Shown: positions 45,113-54,414, numbered from the stretch's first letter. The stretch is DNA of 64,000 nucleotides from Muribaculaceae bacterium (GCA_014867205.1 WGUO01000011.1:26889-90888), one strand, 5' to 3'. Program-made: numbers and translations. The notes: generated by a model from the letters alone, not told the origin.

Positions 45113-46150
45113 TTATTCGTAGCCTTCGGGTAATTCCGGCTTGGCGTCTTCGGGGATATTGGGGCTGGCTCTCATATTCTTAATGGCTTGGATTTCGCCG
45201 GGTGTCAGGCGAGTTTTGCTTTGATGAGGCAAGGGGAGGCGGTCAGTATTGGTTCCCTTCGGCTTGGGCTGCTCTTTTTTCTGTTTCGGCGGCTTCGGTT
45301 TCCAGTCATCGTGAGGGTGGAAGAAGGGTGAAGGCTTTTTATCTTTTTCGCGCTCCACGATAGTTGTCTGCCAACTTTCGCGCTTTTCATTCGTGCCGGA
45401 GATTATTTCATTCTCCATTGTTTCGATGGGTGCGGTGTCTTTCATCATCGAGCGTACGGCACGATACAGCCATTCAACGCGAATCAACCCGTTGCGTTCC
45501 TGCCGCATTTCATAATACAGCCAGCCGAAGAGAGCAGAGAGGTTGAAGAATATCATCAGCATGATAAGCAGCCAACGGTTTGTCTTGCGTACCTTGTCGT
45601 TCTGATTGCGGGTTTTGAGTTCCACCTTTATCTCCCGCAATGTGCCGTGGATGCTCGCTGCATCTTTGAAGGATATTCCGGGGGATTTTATTACTCCAGT
45701 GAGGAGCGCGTCACGCACGGAATTTTCGATTTTCGGAGAAAGTTCGCTGATGACATTGCGGGCTTCATTCTCCGCCGCCTCCTTCGCCGCCTTTTCAGCG
45801 ACAGACTGAATATCCGGCTTGGGCATTGCGGCAAATGCTGTCTGAATATCGGCCAGCCCCTGCATTACGAGCGCGACGGTACCGTTCAGCGTCTGTATCA
45901 TTCCTGTCAGAGCCTTTATGTCGCCACTCTTGGCGAGGTTGTCAGGCAGATTGACCTCTATCGGTTCTTGCGGCAGTGGCTCCGTCAGTGGAGGAAACAA
46001 GGGCTGCTGTGCCGGAATATTGCCAATCTGTTCTTTGACCTCGGTAAACTTCTCGGAGAGAGTATTTTCAAGACGCGCCAACTGGCGGCGCAGTATCTCG
46101 ATGTCGGCGTTCTCACACTGTACGCCTTGAACTTCATCTTTCTTTGCCAT
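45113..46150 (-). CDS. Mobilization-operon membrane protein, unknown
   Basis: A 345-residue protein. The N-terminal half is acidic and coiled-coil-like (EILRRQLARLENTLSEK), one membrane span lies near residues 195-215 (LLIMLMIFFNLSALFGWLYY), and the C-terminus is Lys/Pro-rich (PPKQKKEQPKPKGTN). It starts 5 bp after the relaxase stop, so it is in the mobilization operon; it may help couple the relaxosome to the membrane, which is inference. Confidence 0.7.
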   Translation of the reverse strand: MAKKDEVQGVQCENADIEILRRQLARLENTLSEKFTEVKEQIGNIPAQQPLFPPLTEPLPQEPIEVNLPDNLAKSGDIKALTGMIQTLNGTVALVMQGLADIQTAFAAMPKPDIQSVAEKAAKEAAENEARNVISELSPKIENSVRDALLTGVIKSPGISFKDAASIHGTLREIKVELKTRNQNDKVRKTNRWLLIMLMIFFNLSALFGWLYYEMRQERNGLIRVEWLYRAVRSMMKDTAPIETMENEIISGTNEKRESWQTTIVEREKDKKPSPFFHPHDDWKPKPPKQKKEQPKPKGTNTDRLPLPHQSKTRLTPGEIQAIKNMRASPNIPEDAKPELPEGYE

Positions 46151-46155
46151 GACTA

Positions 46156-47169
46156 TTATCTTTTGATTCCACGATTAGGTTTCTTTTTCTTGGGATGCGC
46201 AAGTTCCCATGCCAGGCGTTCTTCCTCCGGATCGTATGCGGGGCCGGGCTGGAACAGTCCCCCTATGAATTGCCCGACGCTCTCTCCTATGTCCGCCGCC
46301 ATTCCTGCTGCGGTGGCAGCCGTAGCCTTGACAGCCCGCATTGCCTCATCGGAAATTGACGATGCACCGGACTGCGGGGATTTGGGCTGCACTGTTGCCT
46401 TTTTAGGAGCTGACTGACGGTTGGCTTGTGAGAAATAACGGTCGAGATTCCTGAACTTGAAAGCCTCGCCGACATCAGAGCCTTTGACTTTATAGTCGCC
46501 CATCTGAAAGGATATGCCCTGCATTTCGTTGGTGCCACGGCGATATTTCGGAATGATGTGGATATTCTTCCGTGCCAACAGAGCTGCAAAAGTGTTCCAG
46601 TTGCGGGCATTGCGCAGAGCCTCGGTAGCGGCAATTCTAATCTCGGCTTTCGCCCTTTCAAGACCGTGGAGTTTCTCCATATCGGGAGTTTCCTGCTTTG
46701 GAAGTGCGAGGCGGTAACGCTTCGTCAGTGCCTCGCAGACGCGTTTGTTCCGGTATCGGTTGCGCCCCGATTCCATGCGCTTGCCGTTGTCGCCGACCAT
46801 ATTGAACACGATATGGCAGTGAGGTTTGTCGGTCTCATAATGACGGACTATGAGCCACTGCGTCTTGTCAAGACCCATCATCTTGATGTAGTCAAGGGCG
46901 ATTTTAAGCATCTTTTCATCGCTCAACTTGGGCTTGTCATCGGCGGCAAAAGACAATGTTATGTGTCCGGCTGGGTTGCCGATTCTCCGGTTCTGCATTG
47001 CCTGAGCCTCGAAGCTCGCCACTATCTGATTGCGCTTTTCGCCCATCAGACCACGGCTGCCGAGTATCTTCCAAGTGTCGGATGTAAAGATTTTCTTGTC
47101 GTGTTTTTCGCGGGTTACATAATCGACTTTTGAGCCGAATGACCCTCCTTTGAGTATTTTTCCTATCAT
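46156..47169 (-). CDS. Relaxase / mobilization nuclease (MobA-like)
   Basis: A 337-residue protein starting MIGKILKGGSFGSKVDYV, typical of Bacteroides relaxases. The metal-binding histidine motif is RHYETDKPHCHIVFN (His110, His117, His119) and Tyr17 is a candidate catalytic residue. It nicks one strand at oriT and starts transfer. The C-terminal 80 residues are basic and low-complexity. It overlaps MobC by ATGA. Confidence 0.92.
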   Translation of the reverse strand: MIGKILKGGSFGSKVDYVTREKHDKKIFTSDTWKILGSRGLMGEKRNQIVASFEAQAMQNRRIGNPAGHITLSFAADDKPKLSDEKMLKIALDYIKMMGLDKTQWLIVRHYETDKPHCHIVFNMVGDNGKRMESGRNRYRNKRVCEALTKRYRLALPKQETPDMEKLHGLERAKAEIRIAATEALRNARNWNTFAALLARKNIHIIPKYRRGTNEMQGISFQMGDYKVKGSDVGEAFKFRNLDRYFSQANRQSAPKKATVQPKSPQSGASSISDEAMRAVKATAATAAGMAADIGESVGQFIGGLFQPGPAYDPEEERLAWELAHPKKKKPNRGIKR

Positions 47170-47516
47170 GTTTTCATACGGTTTTTGAGTTTGAGAACAT
47201 AGGCGGCGATGCGGTCAACAAGGTTTTCAGCCTTGTCCGCCGCGCCGTGATAGCCCTCGGCATTGGCTTGATGGGCTATCTGGTTGAGATTCGGGCCGAG
47301 CTTTTTCAGCTCGTGAAGGAGCATCTTTTCCTCGTCGGAGAGTACGCCGGTGACCTCGGCGTTCAATGCTCCCTCCCTCACATATTCAGCCCGGCTCAAA
47401 CCGGCGCGGGATGCCTTGATGTCTATGATGTCGAACTGAGAATCGCTGAAACGTACCGTCACAGTGTTGCTCTTCTTCGCCTGTCCGAGAGGCGGTCTTC
47501 CGGTTGATTTCTTCAT
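47166..47516 (-). CDS. MobC-like relaxosome protein
   Basis: Start at ATG 47516 (MKKSTGRPPLGQAKKS); the longer reading runs into the oriT-like region and is unlikely. The 116-residue product has an N-terminal ribbon-helix-helix-like part (VTVRFSDSQFDIIDIKASRAG) and the MobC signature GPNLNQIAHQANAEGYHG. It assists the relaxase at oriT. Confidence 0.88.
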   Translation of the reverse strand: MKKSTGRPPLGQAKKSNTVTVRFSDSQFDIIDIKASRAGLSRAEYVREGALNAEVTGVLSDEEKMLLHELKKLGPNLNQIAHQANAEGYHGAADKAENLVDRIAAYVLKLKNRMKT

Positions 47517-47519
47517 TGG

Positions 47520-47734
47520 AAAATCGGTGTTGTTGGTGTACTTATTGCACCGGATCGAGCGACCATCGGGAGGCAGGCAACAACCGCCCGGACGGGCTGT
47601 TGTTGCCCCTTTTGAGGAACTCAAAAGGTATCTTGCCTTTCCAATCCTAAAGACGCTATTGGATATCGGGCGAAGCCATCCCTCCGGGACTTGCCGCCTC
47701 CCGATTTAGCCGCTAATCCGATGCCCTTCCTATC
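47520..47734. other. Candidate oriT region
   Basis: Non-coding stretch of 215 bp directly before mobC. It holds GCAACAAC / GTTGTTGC (47577-47584, 47599-47606) around GCCCGGACGGGC, and CTTTTGAG / CTCAAAAG (47609-47616, 47620-47627). Closely spaced inverted repeats upstream of mob genes are usual for oriT. Nick site not identified. Confidence 0.55.
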
Positions 47735-48232
47735 TCAGAGTTTGCGCCAGATTTCGATGTCCGAGGAGTAGGCTCTCAGGTGGTCGGCAAGGACAGCGTT
47801 GATGTAGCTGGCGACGGTGGTGCCACGCTCGCCGAGGATGCGGCCGATGCGTTCAAGCTGCTCCCAGATATCGTCCTCGATGTTGACCGGATGGCGATTC
47901 ACCACCTTTGCCGGAGTGAGGAACGTAGCCTTGAACTCGGCGAAGTCCGATTTGCGCTGTTGCTTGCCGATACGCTGTTGCTTCGACGGCTCGGTCGTGG
48001 CGGTTACGGCTGTTGCATTGTATGCTGTCTGCTCGTTGCCAAACAGATTGTCCACCTTGGCAGATGTGGTGCTGTTAACAGTGTTGTCGCTGTTAACTGT
48101 GGAAGTGGGGTTGATTGAATTAGTTGAGTTATCGGGTTGCATAATAATTTGTGGGTTAGAGGTTGATACTTTGGATTTGGTTGCATCGGTCAATTCGGTT
48201 GACTTCGGTGCGGTGGGGTTATTTGTTTTCAT
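47735..48232 (-). CDS. DUF3408-like protein
   Basis: Start ATG 48232 (MKTNNPTAPKSTELTD), 165 residues. The first half is Ser/Thr/Asn-rich and disordered; the C-terminus NIEDDIWEQLERIGRIL, GERGTTVASYINAVLADHL resembles the DUF3408 ribbon-helix-helix-like end found in Bacteroides conjugative elements. Probably a DNA-binding accessory protein. Overlaps the primase gene by 14 bp. Confidence 0.72.
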   Translation of the reverse strand: MKTNNPTAPKSTELTDATKSKVSTSNPQIIMQPDNSTNSINPTSTVNSDNTVNSTTSAKVDNLFGNEQTAYNATAVTATTEPSKQQRIGKQQRKSDFAEFKATFLTPAKVVNRHPVNIEDDIWEQLERIGRILGERGTTVASYINAVLADHLRAYSSDIEIWRKL

Positions 48233-49106
48233 TGGAAAGTGTGTTTTTGGTGAAACTTTGATTTGTGAGATACTCATTCAAGTCGTTGAACTCGGAGTAT
48301 AGTATGGAGCGGTCAATTACGGTTGAACCATATATGGCTGTCAACTCGGTGAGTGCTGTTCGTCCGGCAGTGTCGTTGTCAAGATAGCAGTTGATAGAGG
48401 TGTAGCCTTTGAGATATGGCACAGCCTTGTTGACATTGACAACCGAGTTGAGTATGATTGCATCGGCTCCGCTGATTATGCCGAGTGTGAGCGCAGAGAG
48501 ATAATCAATAAATCCCTCGAACATGGCACACTCTGTTGACGGGCCATCTCTCGCCCACGGCAGATATGAGATGTCCTTGCGTCCCCGGCAACCTTTGAAA
48601 TAGCGGTTGCGCAGTTCCCAACCACCGCTGACATTCTCAAATGCCATAGCAAAATAAAATCTACCGTTGACGCAGTAATGTGCCTCCTTGCATTTCGCCT
48701 TGGCGATGTGTATCGGGATACCACGCTCTTGAAGGTAAGCGACAAGTGCGCGGTGTTTCAGTGGCACTACCTCAAACCGCTCCATACTCGGTGCAGAGTG
48801 CCGCTTGGGATAAGAGGAAGCGACTGTCTGCACCGATGGCACCGGACAACTGGCAGCGATGCAACGCATGAGATAGCGCAGGTCGGTTGACCGATATATC
48901 TCGGTTGCAAGGTCAATGATGTTGCCGCCTTTGCCAAGTCCGAAATCATACCAGCAATTGAGCGTGGTTTCCACCTTAAACGACGGCGTATGTTCCCGTC
49001 GCAACGGCGACTTATACCATAGCCTCGTTCCTTTTCTCATTGCCGGCTCATGTCCGAGTTGAGACAATAAGGTGGCTAAAGGGATTGATTTAATCTCTTT
49101 TATCAT
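48219..49106 (-). CDS. Toprim-type DNA primase
   Basis: A 295-residue protein. The N-terminal CHC2-like segment (YKSPLRREHTPSFKVETT, NCWYDFGLGKGGNIIDL) lacks the usual zinc-binding Cys/His set. The toprim domain shows FEGFIDYLSAL (Glu) and CYLDNDTAGRTAL (Asp-x-Asp). It likely makes primers for the element during transfer or replication, as in NBU1 PrmN1. Confidence 0.85.
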   Translation of the reverse strand: MIKEIKSIPLATLLSQLGHEPAMRKGTRLWYKSPLRREHTPSFKVETTLNCWYDFGLGKGGNIIDLATEIYRSTDLRYLMRCIAASCPVPSVQTVASSYPKRHSAPSMERFEVVPLKHRALVAYLQERGIPIHIAKAKCKEAHYCVNGRFYFAMAFENVSGGWELRNRYFKGCRGRKDISYLPWARDGPSTECAMFEGFIDYLSALTLGIISGADAIILNSVVNVNKAVPYLKGYTSINCYLDNDTAGRTALTELTAIYGSTVIDRSILYSEFNDLNEYLTNQSFTKNTLSNENK

Positions 49107-49192
49107 GGGTTCTAAAATGTTTGGGTGAGCTGGTTCTTGGTTCAGTTCCTATTATATATGCCCTTTGCTAAACCAAACCAAAATTGTGGTTT

Positions 49193-50236
49193 TCAATAGT
49201 AGAAATCCGGATTGTAGATATACTCGCGGTTCTCATAGCGAATCATGCCTTTGTTGTCAAGAAAGGTCTTTAAGCCCTTGACCTTATTGTTGGAATACGA
49301 GTGTCCACAGGCGGCATATCCGGCTTTTAATGCAGCCTCGAAGTTACGGCAACCTTTTATCGGGCCATTGGCGAAAACTACACCCAATGCCTCACGGTGC
49401 TGTTCCTCGGTCAACTCCTTGTAGGGATACGGATCTCTGGCTTTCTTGCCCGGTTCGGTGAACACATATCCGCTGGCAATCTCCGGCAATCCGTAGTCGT
49501 TCACCCGGAAGGCAAACGGGTCAAACTCTGCGGCGCGAATCATAGCGGCGCATACCTCCGATACGGTATCATCTGTTTTGCTTCGGCTCACCTGAAGGAC
49601 TGTCTCAGCCTTGTTGTTGAGTTCGGTACCGACGTGACCACGGGCGTTGTCGTCGCTCTTGTTGAGGTGCAGAACGGTGTGGATATGTATCTGAAATTTG
49701 TCAGTCCACTCCATCAGCTTCCCGATAAGGTCGGTCGATTCCTTGGCGCAGTTGATGTCATACATCAGGTCGCGCACACCGTCTATGATTACAAGCCCAA
49801 CGCCCGGAGTGTTGATTATAGCCTGTTCTATGACTTCAAGCCGCAAGGCGGGTGTAAGCTGACGCAAGGCGGCAAATTTCAGATTCTCCGGGTGTGTGTC
49901 GGTCGGCAGTTTCGCCAATCGCAGAGCGCGCTCCATGACCTTTTGGCAATGGTATGGACTTTGCTCGGTGTCGAAATAGAGGATTGTGCGCTTGTCGTCG
50001 GGAAACTCGGCGGTATAGCCCAACACCTTACCGTTCACGAGCGATGCCCCGACAATGGCAGCGACATTGAATGTCTTTTTGCTCTTTGCCTTACCAGTCG
50101 AAGCCGAGAAGTTTCCGAGAGTGCCGATAACGCTGCCATTGGCATACAGTACCTCCGGCGCAGTCTGAATTTCATCAGTGATTCTCAACTGCTTTTCCTC
50201 CCAAAGTCGAAGGATGTCCTCTTTCACTTCTTGCAT
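49193..50236 (-). CDS. RepA-like AAA ATPase/helicase
   Basis: A 347-residue protein. The P-loop region is NFSASTGKAKSKKTFNV (a modified Walker A) and Walker B is GVGLVIIDGVRDLMYD; YFDTEQSPYHCQK and HTVLHLNKSDDNARGHVG follow, as in RecA-fold replicative ATPases (AAA_25 type). The C-terminal part looks like a winged helix (GYAACGHSYSNNKVKGLKTF). Replication role inferred from family and from the primase next to it. Confidence 0.8.
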   Translation of the reverse strand: MQEVKEDILRLWEEKQLRITDEIQTAPEVLYANGSVIGTLGNFSASTGKAKSKKTFNVAAIVGASLVNGKVLGYTAEFPDDKRTILYFDTEQSPYHCQKVMERALRLAKLPTDTHPENLKFAALRQLTPALRLEVIEQAIINTPGVGLVIIDGVRDLMYDINCAKESTDLIGKLMEWTDKFQIHIHTVLHLNKSDDNARGHVGTELNNKAETVLQVSRSKTDDTVSEVCAAMIRAAEFDPFAFRVNDYGLPEIASGYVFTEPGKKARDPYPYKELTEEQHREALGVVFANGPIKGCRNFEAALKAGYAACGHSYSNNKVKGLKTFLDNKGMIRYENREYIYNPDFYY

Positions 50237-50565
50237 CGTCGACCTCCTTTTCTTTGGGCATTGTGTTCCTGTACGAGTGCGAGAGCCTTCTGCCTGTCAA
50301 TGACAATGGTGCGCTCATTCTGAATGATAGCCCCGTCAATGACACCGCTTTTCTTGAGACGCTGGGCAGTGGGCTTGCTGCACCCAAATATCTCACAGAT
50401 ACCGGAAATGCCATAGGCGTATCTTTGCCCGTCGGAAAAGTCGTTGACCGTTGCCGCCTGTGCCTCCGGCTGACGGCGGTCTTTGAGAGCCTCGGCCATA
50501 AGAGTTAGAAACTGTGCCCCTGTCATAAGGCCCAGAGGCAGGCCTAAAATGCTGGATAACTCCAT
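50224..50565 (-). CDS. Small HTH protein (DUF3853-like)
   Basis: Start at ATG 50565 (MELSSILGLPLGLMTGAQ), not TTG 50571. A 113-residue protein with an excisionase/MerR-like HTH: YGISGICEIFGCSKPTAQRL, KKSGVIDGAIIQ. Overlaps the ATPase gene. It is the first gene of the replication/mobilization operon and is a good candidate to bind the GTGGTA repeats upstream. Confidence 0.78.
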   Translation of the reverse strand: MELSSILGLPLGLMTGAQFLTLMAEALKDRRQPEAQAATVNDFSDGQRYAYGISGICEIFGCSKPTAQRLKKSGVIDGAIIQNERTIVIDRQKALALVQEHNAQRKGGRRCKK

Positions 50566-50645
50566 ACGCAAATCGGTTTTGGTTTGACATTCCCTTCAGT
50601 CGGAAAGCTCCGAAAAAAGGCATCGGGAAGTGTTCCTCGACAATG

Positions 50646-50653
50646 CAAAGTTA
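50646..50653 (-). promoter_or_regulatory. -7 box of the replication/mob operon
   Basis: Minus-strand TAACTTTG (50653-50646), 80 nt before ATG 50565. Two GTGGTA repeats cover the place where the -33 element would be. Confidence 0.55.
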
Positions 50654-50664
50654 ACACCTGATTT

Positions 50665-50832
50665 GAGTGGTATCCGAGTGGTAAAAATTAGAAAAATACG
50701 GTCAAAAACAAAAATTTTTCATAGCGAAAATAATGTCTGTTTTTCAGCGAATTAAAGCCGATATTAGACGGAAAAATGCAGGGTGGTAGCAGATTTTTTG
50801 AGTGGTAAACGGGTGGTAGCTCACTACCACTC
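50665..50832. repeat. Iteron-like GTGGTA repeats
   Basis: (G)AGTGGTA or GGGTGGTA at 50665, 50676, 50781, 50800 and 50811 and inverted TACCACTC at 50825. The last three recur at 57608-57640 and two at 58601-58619. They may be an origin or operator. Confidence 0.65.
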
Positions 50833-50869
50833 ATAGACTATCACAGCCGATTATGAAGCCTCATAACAG

Positions 50870-50892
50870 AAAAAACCCTGCCGAAGCAGAGC
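50870..50892 (-). terminator. Terminator after RhuM
   Basis: Minus-strand CTCTGC, TTCG tetraloop, GCAGGG, then a T-run. The same hairpin follows the other two RhuM copies (about 57680-57700 and 58668-58692). Confidence 0.7.
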
Positions 50893-50910
50893 TTTTCTAT
50901 GATGTCTTTT

Positions 50911-51709
50911 GAGGTGCAAATATTGCACCTCAAAGATTGTCGAGTATTACGGAAGGAGGGGTCTCCATTTGTGAGAATGCAAACAGTTTCTTGCCGAGGT
51001 CTTTTATCGAAGCGCCGATATGATAAAGCGTATTGTCGATTATCAGGAATCTATCATGGATATTAGGAGCTGTGCGTACATTTATAGGTGCGTATTGGTC
51101 GTTGTGTCGTTCTATATCCAGACGTAGGTTGTCATCAATTCTCTTAGTGTATATCGTAGCGAGTACATCTCTGTTGCGTTTATTCAGCAATGTCAGGACA
51201 GTCTCATCAATATAATTGTCAATAAGAATGATGCGTTTATTGGCACGTTTTATCAGGTCGCATACGAAAACGTATGCGTCGAATATCTGACCATCGAAAA
51301 GGACACCCTCTCGTGGGGGCAATGATGTTTTAAGGAAAAAGTCAACCTTACCGGAAAGCTCTCTTATTTGTTGGTCATGTTCCGAAAGACGATGGTCAAT
51401 ACGGCTTTCCATATACAAAAGCCTCTGATTTACGCTGTAGCCTTTAAAAAGGTATTCTTTCAGAACCTTGTTGGCCCATTGTCTGAATTGAATGCCACGT
51501 TTGGATTTTACACGATATCCGACAGAAAGTATGACATCGAGGTTGTAATATTCTATGTTGCGAGTTACCCTGCGATTTCCCTCAATTTGAACTGTCGCAA
51601 AATTTGCGATAGTTGAAAGGCCATCCAGTTCCTCTTTAAGTGCATTGTTGATATGCTTACCGATAGTTTTTACATCCCTATCAAACAATAATGCAATCTG
51701 GTTTCGATT
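50911..51709. repeat. 799-bp direct repeat, copy 1
   Basis: Compared by eye with 58708-59506: no difference seen across 799 bases. It covers the last about 740 bp of the RhuM gene and the downstream palindrome GAGGTGCAA / TTGCACCTC. Beyond 51709 the copies differ at many sites. Confidence 0.85.
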
Positions 51710-51832
51710 AAGCCAGACTGTTTCATTCTCCACTCTGACATCCAATGACAGAGTAGAATCAGGCTGATAAAGAATAATTTCATTCTCCGTATCAGACTGT
51801 GAATTGTTAATGTTGTTTTCTATTTCGTTCAT
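50930..51832 (-). CDS. RhuM-family protein, copy 1 (intact)
   Basis: Start at ATG 51832 (MNEIENNINNSQSDT) with a -7 box TAACTTTG at 51860-51853; the upstream TTG is not needed. A 300-residue protein: HTH-like DNA-binding part (TVWLNRNQIALLFDRDVKTI, GKHINNALKEELD), conserved GYRVKSKRGIQFRQWANKVL, and a C-terminal part with HDRFLIIDNTLYHIGAS. RhuM proteins were first noted near pathogenicity islands; the biochemical role is unknown. This gene is inside the element. Confidence 0.85.
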   Translation of the reverse strand: MNEIENNINNSQSDTENEIILYQPDSTLSLDVRVENETVWLNRNQIALLFDRDVKTIGKHINNALKEELDGLSTIANFATVQIEGNRRVTRNIEYYNLDVILSVGYRVKSKRGIQFRQWANKVLKEYLFKGYSVNQRLLYMESRIDHRLSEHDQQIRELSGKVDFFLKTSLPPREGVLFDGQIFDAYVFVCDLIKRANKRIILIDNYIDETVLTLLNKRNRDVLATIYTKRIDDNLRLDIERHNDQYAPINVRTAPNIHDRFLIIDNTLYHIGASIKDLGKKLFAFSQMETPPSVILDNL

Positions 51833-51933
51833 TGGTGTCTCAGTTTCAAGTGCAAAGTTACAAAAAATAATCGGCAAATCAGCGTTTTACAGCGTAATTC
51901 ATTGACTTGCCGATTAGATTTTCATAAGTCTGC

Positions 51934-53064
51934 TCAGGAGGCTTTTGCAAGCTCGTCGAAGTTCTCTATAAGCTCTTCAATCTTTTCCCTGAATGCGACT
52001 GTGCGCGGATTCTCGCTGTCTTCTGCCTCCTTGTATTTTGAGTTATATGCCTTATAACTCAATCCGAGGTGCTGGCAGATGGTCTTCCGCCAGTTGAGCT
52101 GGAGGTCTGTCTGAACAAGATTGCCTACGACATTGATGAAGTAATAGACGCGGTTCTTCTCACCCTCTCTGATTTTAAGCCTCCTGTCACAGTCAAGAAG
52201 GTTGAGTATGGCATAGAGGTCATGCGGGTCTATGCTGTGGAACTGTTCACACACGAAGTTCTCGTGAATGTATTGGATATGCCCCAGCGAGAAATATTCA
52301 TGTTTCCTCTCCCCGGCTTTCTGTGCGGCTTCTTCGTCTGTTGTCACATCCTCTCCTGTATAAAATATGTCGTGAAGATTTACGCAGGTGATATTTTCCT
52401 TCTCTACGATATCATCGTCATCGGTCGACCACTCGAAAGCCTTGATTCCGTATTTCTTCATATAGCTGTGCAGGTCTTCGAGAGCTTCCTGAAAATTATA
52501 CATATCGAAATTGTGCGCACATCTACGTAAATCACGGAAATTGTGGATATACTCAAGACGCTTGATGTCGGTCTCTATCCGAGTGAAGAACTTGTCGAAA
52601 TCACCGTCAAGAGAAAGGCGTATTGCGTCAATGTCCGCACCGCTGTTAGCTGTCTTATGCAGTCCTACCGAACCCATCGCCAAGGATGTTAGCTCCTTAT
52701 GGGTTTCCTTATCGTTGATATTCAGTGAATGTCGCAGGATTCCGATTGTCTCGGATATAAGCGCGACATCGAATATCATTGCGATTTCCATACGCGATAG
52801 TGTTTCGATATTTGGTTTGATTTTGGCAAGCAGACGCTCGACTTCTGTCGCAAGACTGCGGAGAAGCGTATGATGTTCCTTGCTGCCGGCAAGGGCCCGT
52901 ATGCTTCTTTCTATGAGTGTCAGTTGGTCGAAGACTATGTCGCACGAACCCATTACGATACAGTCGTCAAATTCCAGAGATTTGTGGACGAGATAGTTTG
53001 CGATGATATCATTGGCTCCGTCAAACTTCTCCACGAGAGATTCTACAATTTCTTCAGGGGTCAT
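51934..53064 (-). CDS. Uncharacterised 376-residue protein next to the integrase
   Basis: A soluble, mostly helical protein (MTPEEIVESLVEKFDG) with no signal peptide. The C-terminal part, HIQYIHENFVCEQFHSIDPH and TICQHLGLSYKAYNSKYKEA, looks DNA-binding-like. I considered RteC, which shares the location in Bacteroides elements, but do not see enough to claim it. It begins 12 bp after the integrase, so co-transcribed. Fragments of its last codons are found at 58395 and 61845. Confidence 0.75.
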   Translation of the reverse strand: MTPEEIVESLVEKFDGANDIIANYLVHKSLEFDDCIVMGSCDIVFDQLTLIERSIRALAGSKEHHTLLRSLATEVERLLAKIKPNIETLSRMEIAMIFDVALISETIGILRHSLNINDKETHKELTSLAMGSVGLHKTANSGADIDAIRLSLDGDFDKFFTRIETDIKRLEYIHNFRDLRRCAHNFDMYNFQEALEDLHSYMKKYGIKAFEWSTDDDDIVEKENITCVNLHDIFYTGEDVTTDEEAAQKAGERKHEYFSLGHIQYIHENFVCEQFHSIDPHDLYAILNLLDCDRRLKIREGEKNRVYYFINVVGNLVQTDLQLNWRKTICQHLGLSYKAYNSKYKEAEDSENPRTVAFREKIEELIENFDELAKAS

Positions 53065-53076
53065 ATTGATATGTTT

Positions 53077-54378
53077 TTATGTTACGTTGAAACGTGCCAT
53101 CGCCTCTGCTTTTGTTTTGTCAGCAATGGCGATATACGGCATCATTGATTTGTAGCTACGGTGTCCCGTCCACTTCATTATCACATCCGGGGGAATGTTC
53201 AGCGAAAGTGCGGTACAGATGAAGGTGCGTCGCCCAGCGTGTGTGCCTATGAGCTGATGCTTGGGATATACTTCATCCACACGTTCATTACCCTTGTAGT
53301 ATGTTATGCGGACTGCAGTGTCAATTTCCGCCATCTTGCAAAGCTCCTTGATATAGTCGTTCATCTTCTGGTTTGTCAAGACTGGCAGAGCCTTATTGTC
53401 TTTGAACGGTATATCCTTGTACTTGTCAAGAATGGCGCGTGTCATATCGTTCAGTTCGATACGAAGGGAGTGCGCTGTTTTTACGGTCGTGATTGAGATA
53501 TGATCCTCGTGGACATCACTTCTTTTCAGGTTGAATAGGTCGGAATGTCTGAGTCCGGAGTAACAGCAGAACAGAAAGGCATCGCGTACCCGGTCAAGAT
53601 GTTCTTTCTTCGCCGGAATCTCATATGTCATGAGCTTCTTCAGTTCATCGGCAGTGAGAAAAATCACTTCCTTGTCGGTCGATTTTAGCTTTGCCTTGAA
53701 GCCCATATAGGTAGGGTCGGAGAAATGTTTTTTCTGAAAAGCCCATTTGAGAAACCATTTCAGATAACCGAGCTGCTTGCCGATGGTGGAGTTGCGCATA
53801 TTCTTGGTATTGCGGAAGAAATCCACAAGATCATTCAGACCGTTCTCGGTCATGTCATCGAAGGAAAGGTTTGCGTTATGCTCGGTAAGATGATTTTTGA
53901 GAGCCGCGAATTTCTGATAGGTGGCGGTGGTCCAGTCGTTCATCCTGCCACGCTCCTTTACAAACTCATCGTAGGATTCCCAGAATGATACTCCCGTCGG
54001 AACTTCCTTGTTTTCTTCCTCTACCGTCGGCTCCGGCTTCCCCGCAAGATACCACTCGAAACGCTCTTTGAGCTGTTCGGGTGTAGGCATCACATCCTGA
54101 ACCTCGAAATCCTTGAACACCTCTTGGATTGTCAGCTCATAGTTGCCGAGATTCGCGTTTATGTCGGCAGCAGTGATTTTCTGGCGGTTGGTGTACTTGG
54201 CTTTCACTCTCTGCTTTGTGGAATCCCATTTGTCGGCATCTACACGATAGCCGGTAGAGAACTCTATACGGTTGCCGTCGAATGTGAGTCTCATGCGGAT
54301 GGGCACATTCTCAGTGGCGACAACGCCTTTCTTTTTTCGTTGCTCTAATTTGAAATTTACGGTTCTTTTTATGTTCAT
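53077..54378 (-). CDS. Tyrosine recombinase (integrase)
   Basis: Start ATG 54378 (MNIKRTVNFKLEQRKKK), 433 residues. N-terminal arm-binding and SAM-like core domains (about 1-215) precede the catalytic domain with Arg277 (GLRHSDLF), the lysine region VKTAHS, His380/Arg383 (THAGRRTF), His406 (TGHRSYKS) and Tyr415 (MMPYIAI). It integrates and excises the element between the two att cores. It reads away from the right end, as NBU integrases do. Confidence 0.95.
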   Translation of the reverse strand: MNIKRTVNFKLEQRKKKGVVATENVPIRMRLTFDGNRIEFSTGYRVDADKWDSTKQRVKAKYTNRQKITAADINANLGNYELTIQEVFKDFEVQDVMPTPEQLKERFEWYLAGKPEPTVEEENKEVPTGVSFWESYDEFVKERGRMNDWTTATYQKFAALKNHLTEHNANLSFDDMTENGLNDLVDFFRNTKNMRNSTIGKQLGYLKWFLKWAFQKKHFSDPTYMGFKAKLKSTDKEVIFLTADELKKLMTYEIPAKKEHLDRVRDAFLFCCYSGLRHSDLFNLKRSDVHEDHISITTVKTAHSLRIELNDMTRAILDKYKDIPFKDNKALPVLTNQKMNDYIKELCKMAEIDTAVRITYYKGNERVDEVYPKHQLIGTHAGRRTFICTALSLNIPPDVIMKWTGHRSYKSMMPYIAIADKTKAEAMARFNVT

Positions 54379-54414
54379 ATTCAATGGCGTGTAAAATTGT
54401 TTGCACCCAAAAGT

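Noticed and set aside
51934..53064. Naming the integrase-linked gene RteC
   Set aside because: The position is suggestive, but I could not match enough of the sequence to RteC to name it.
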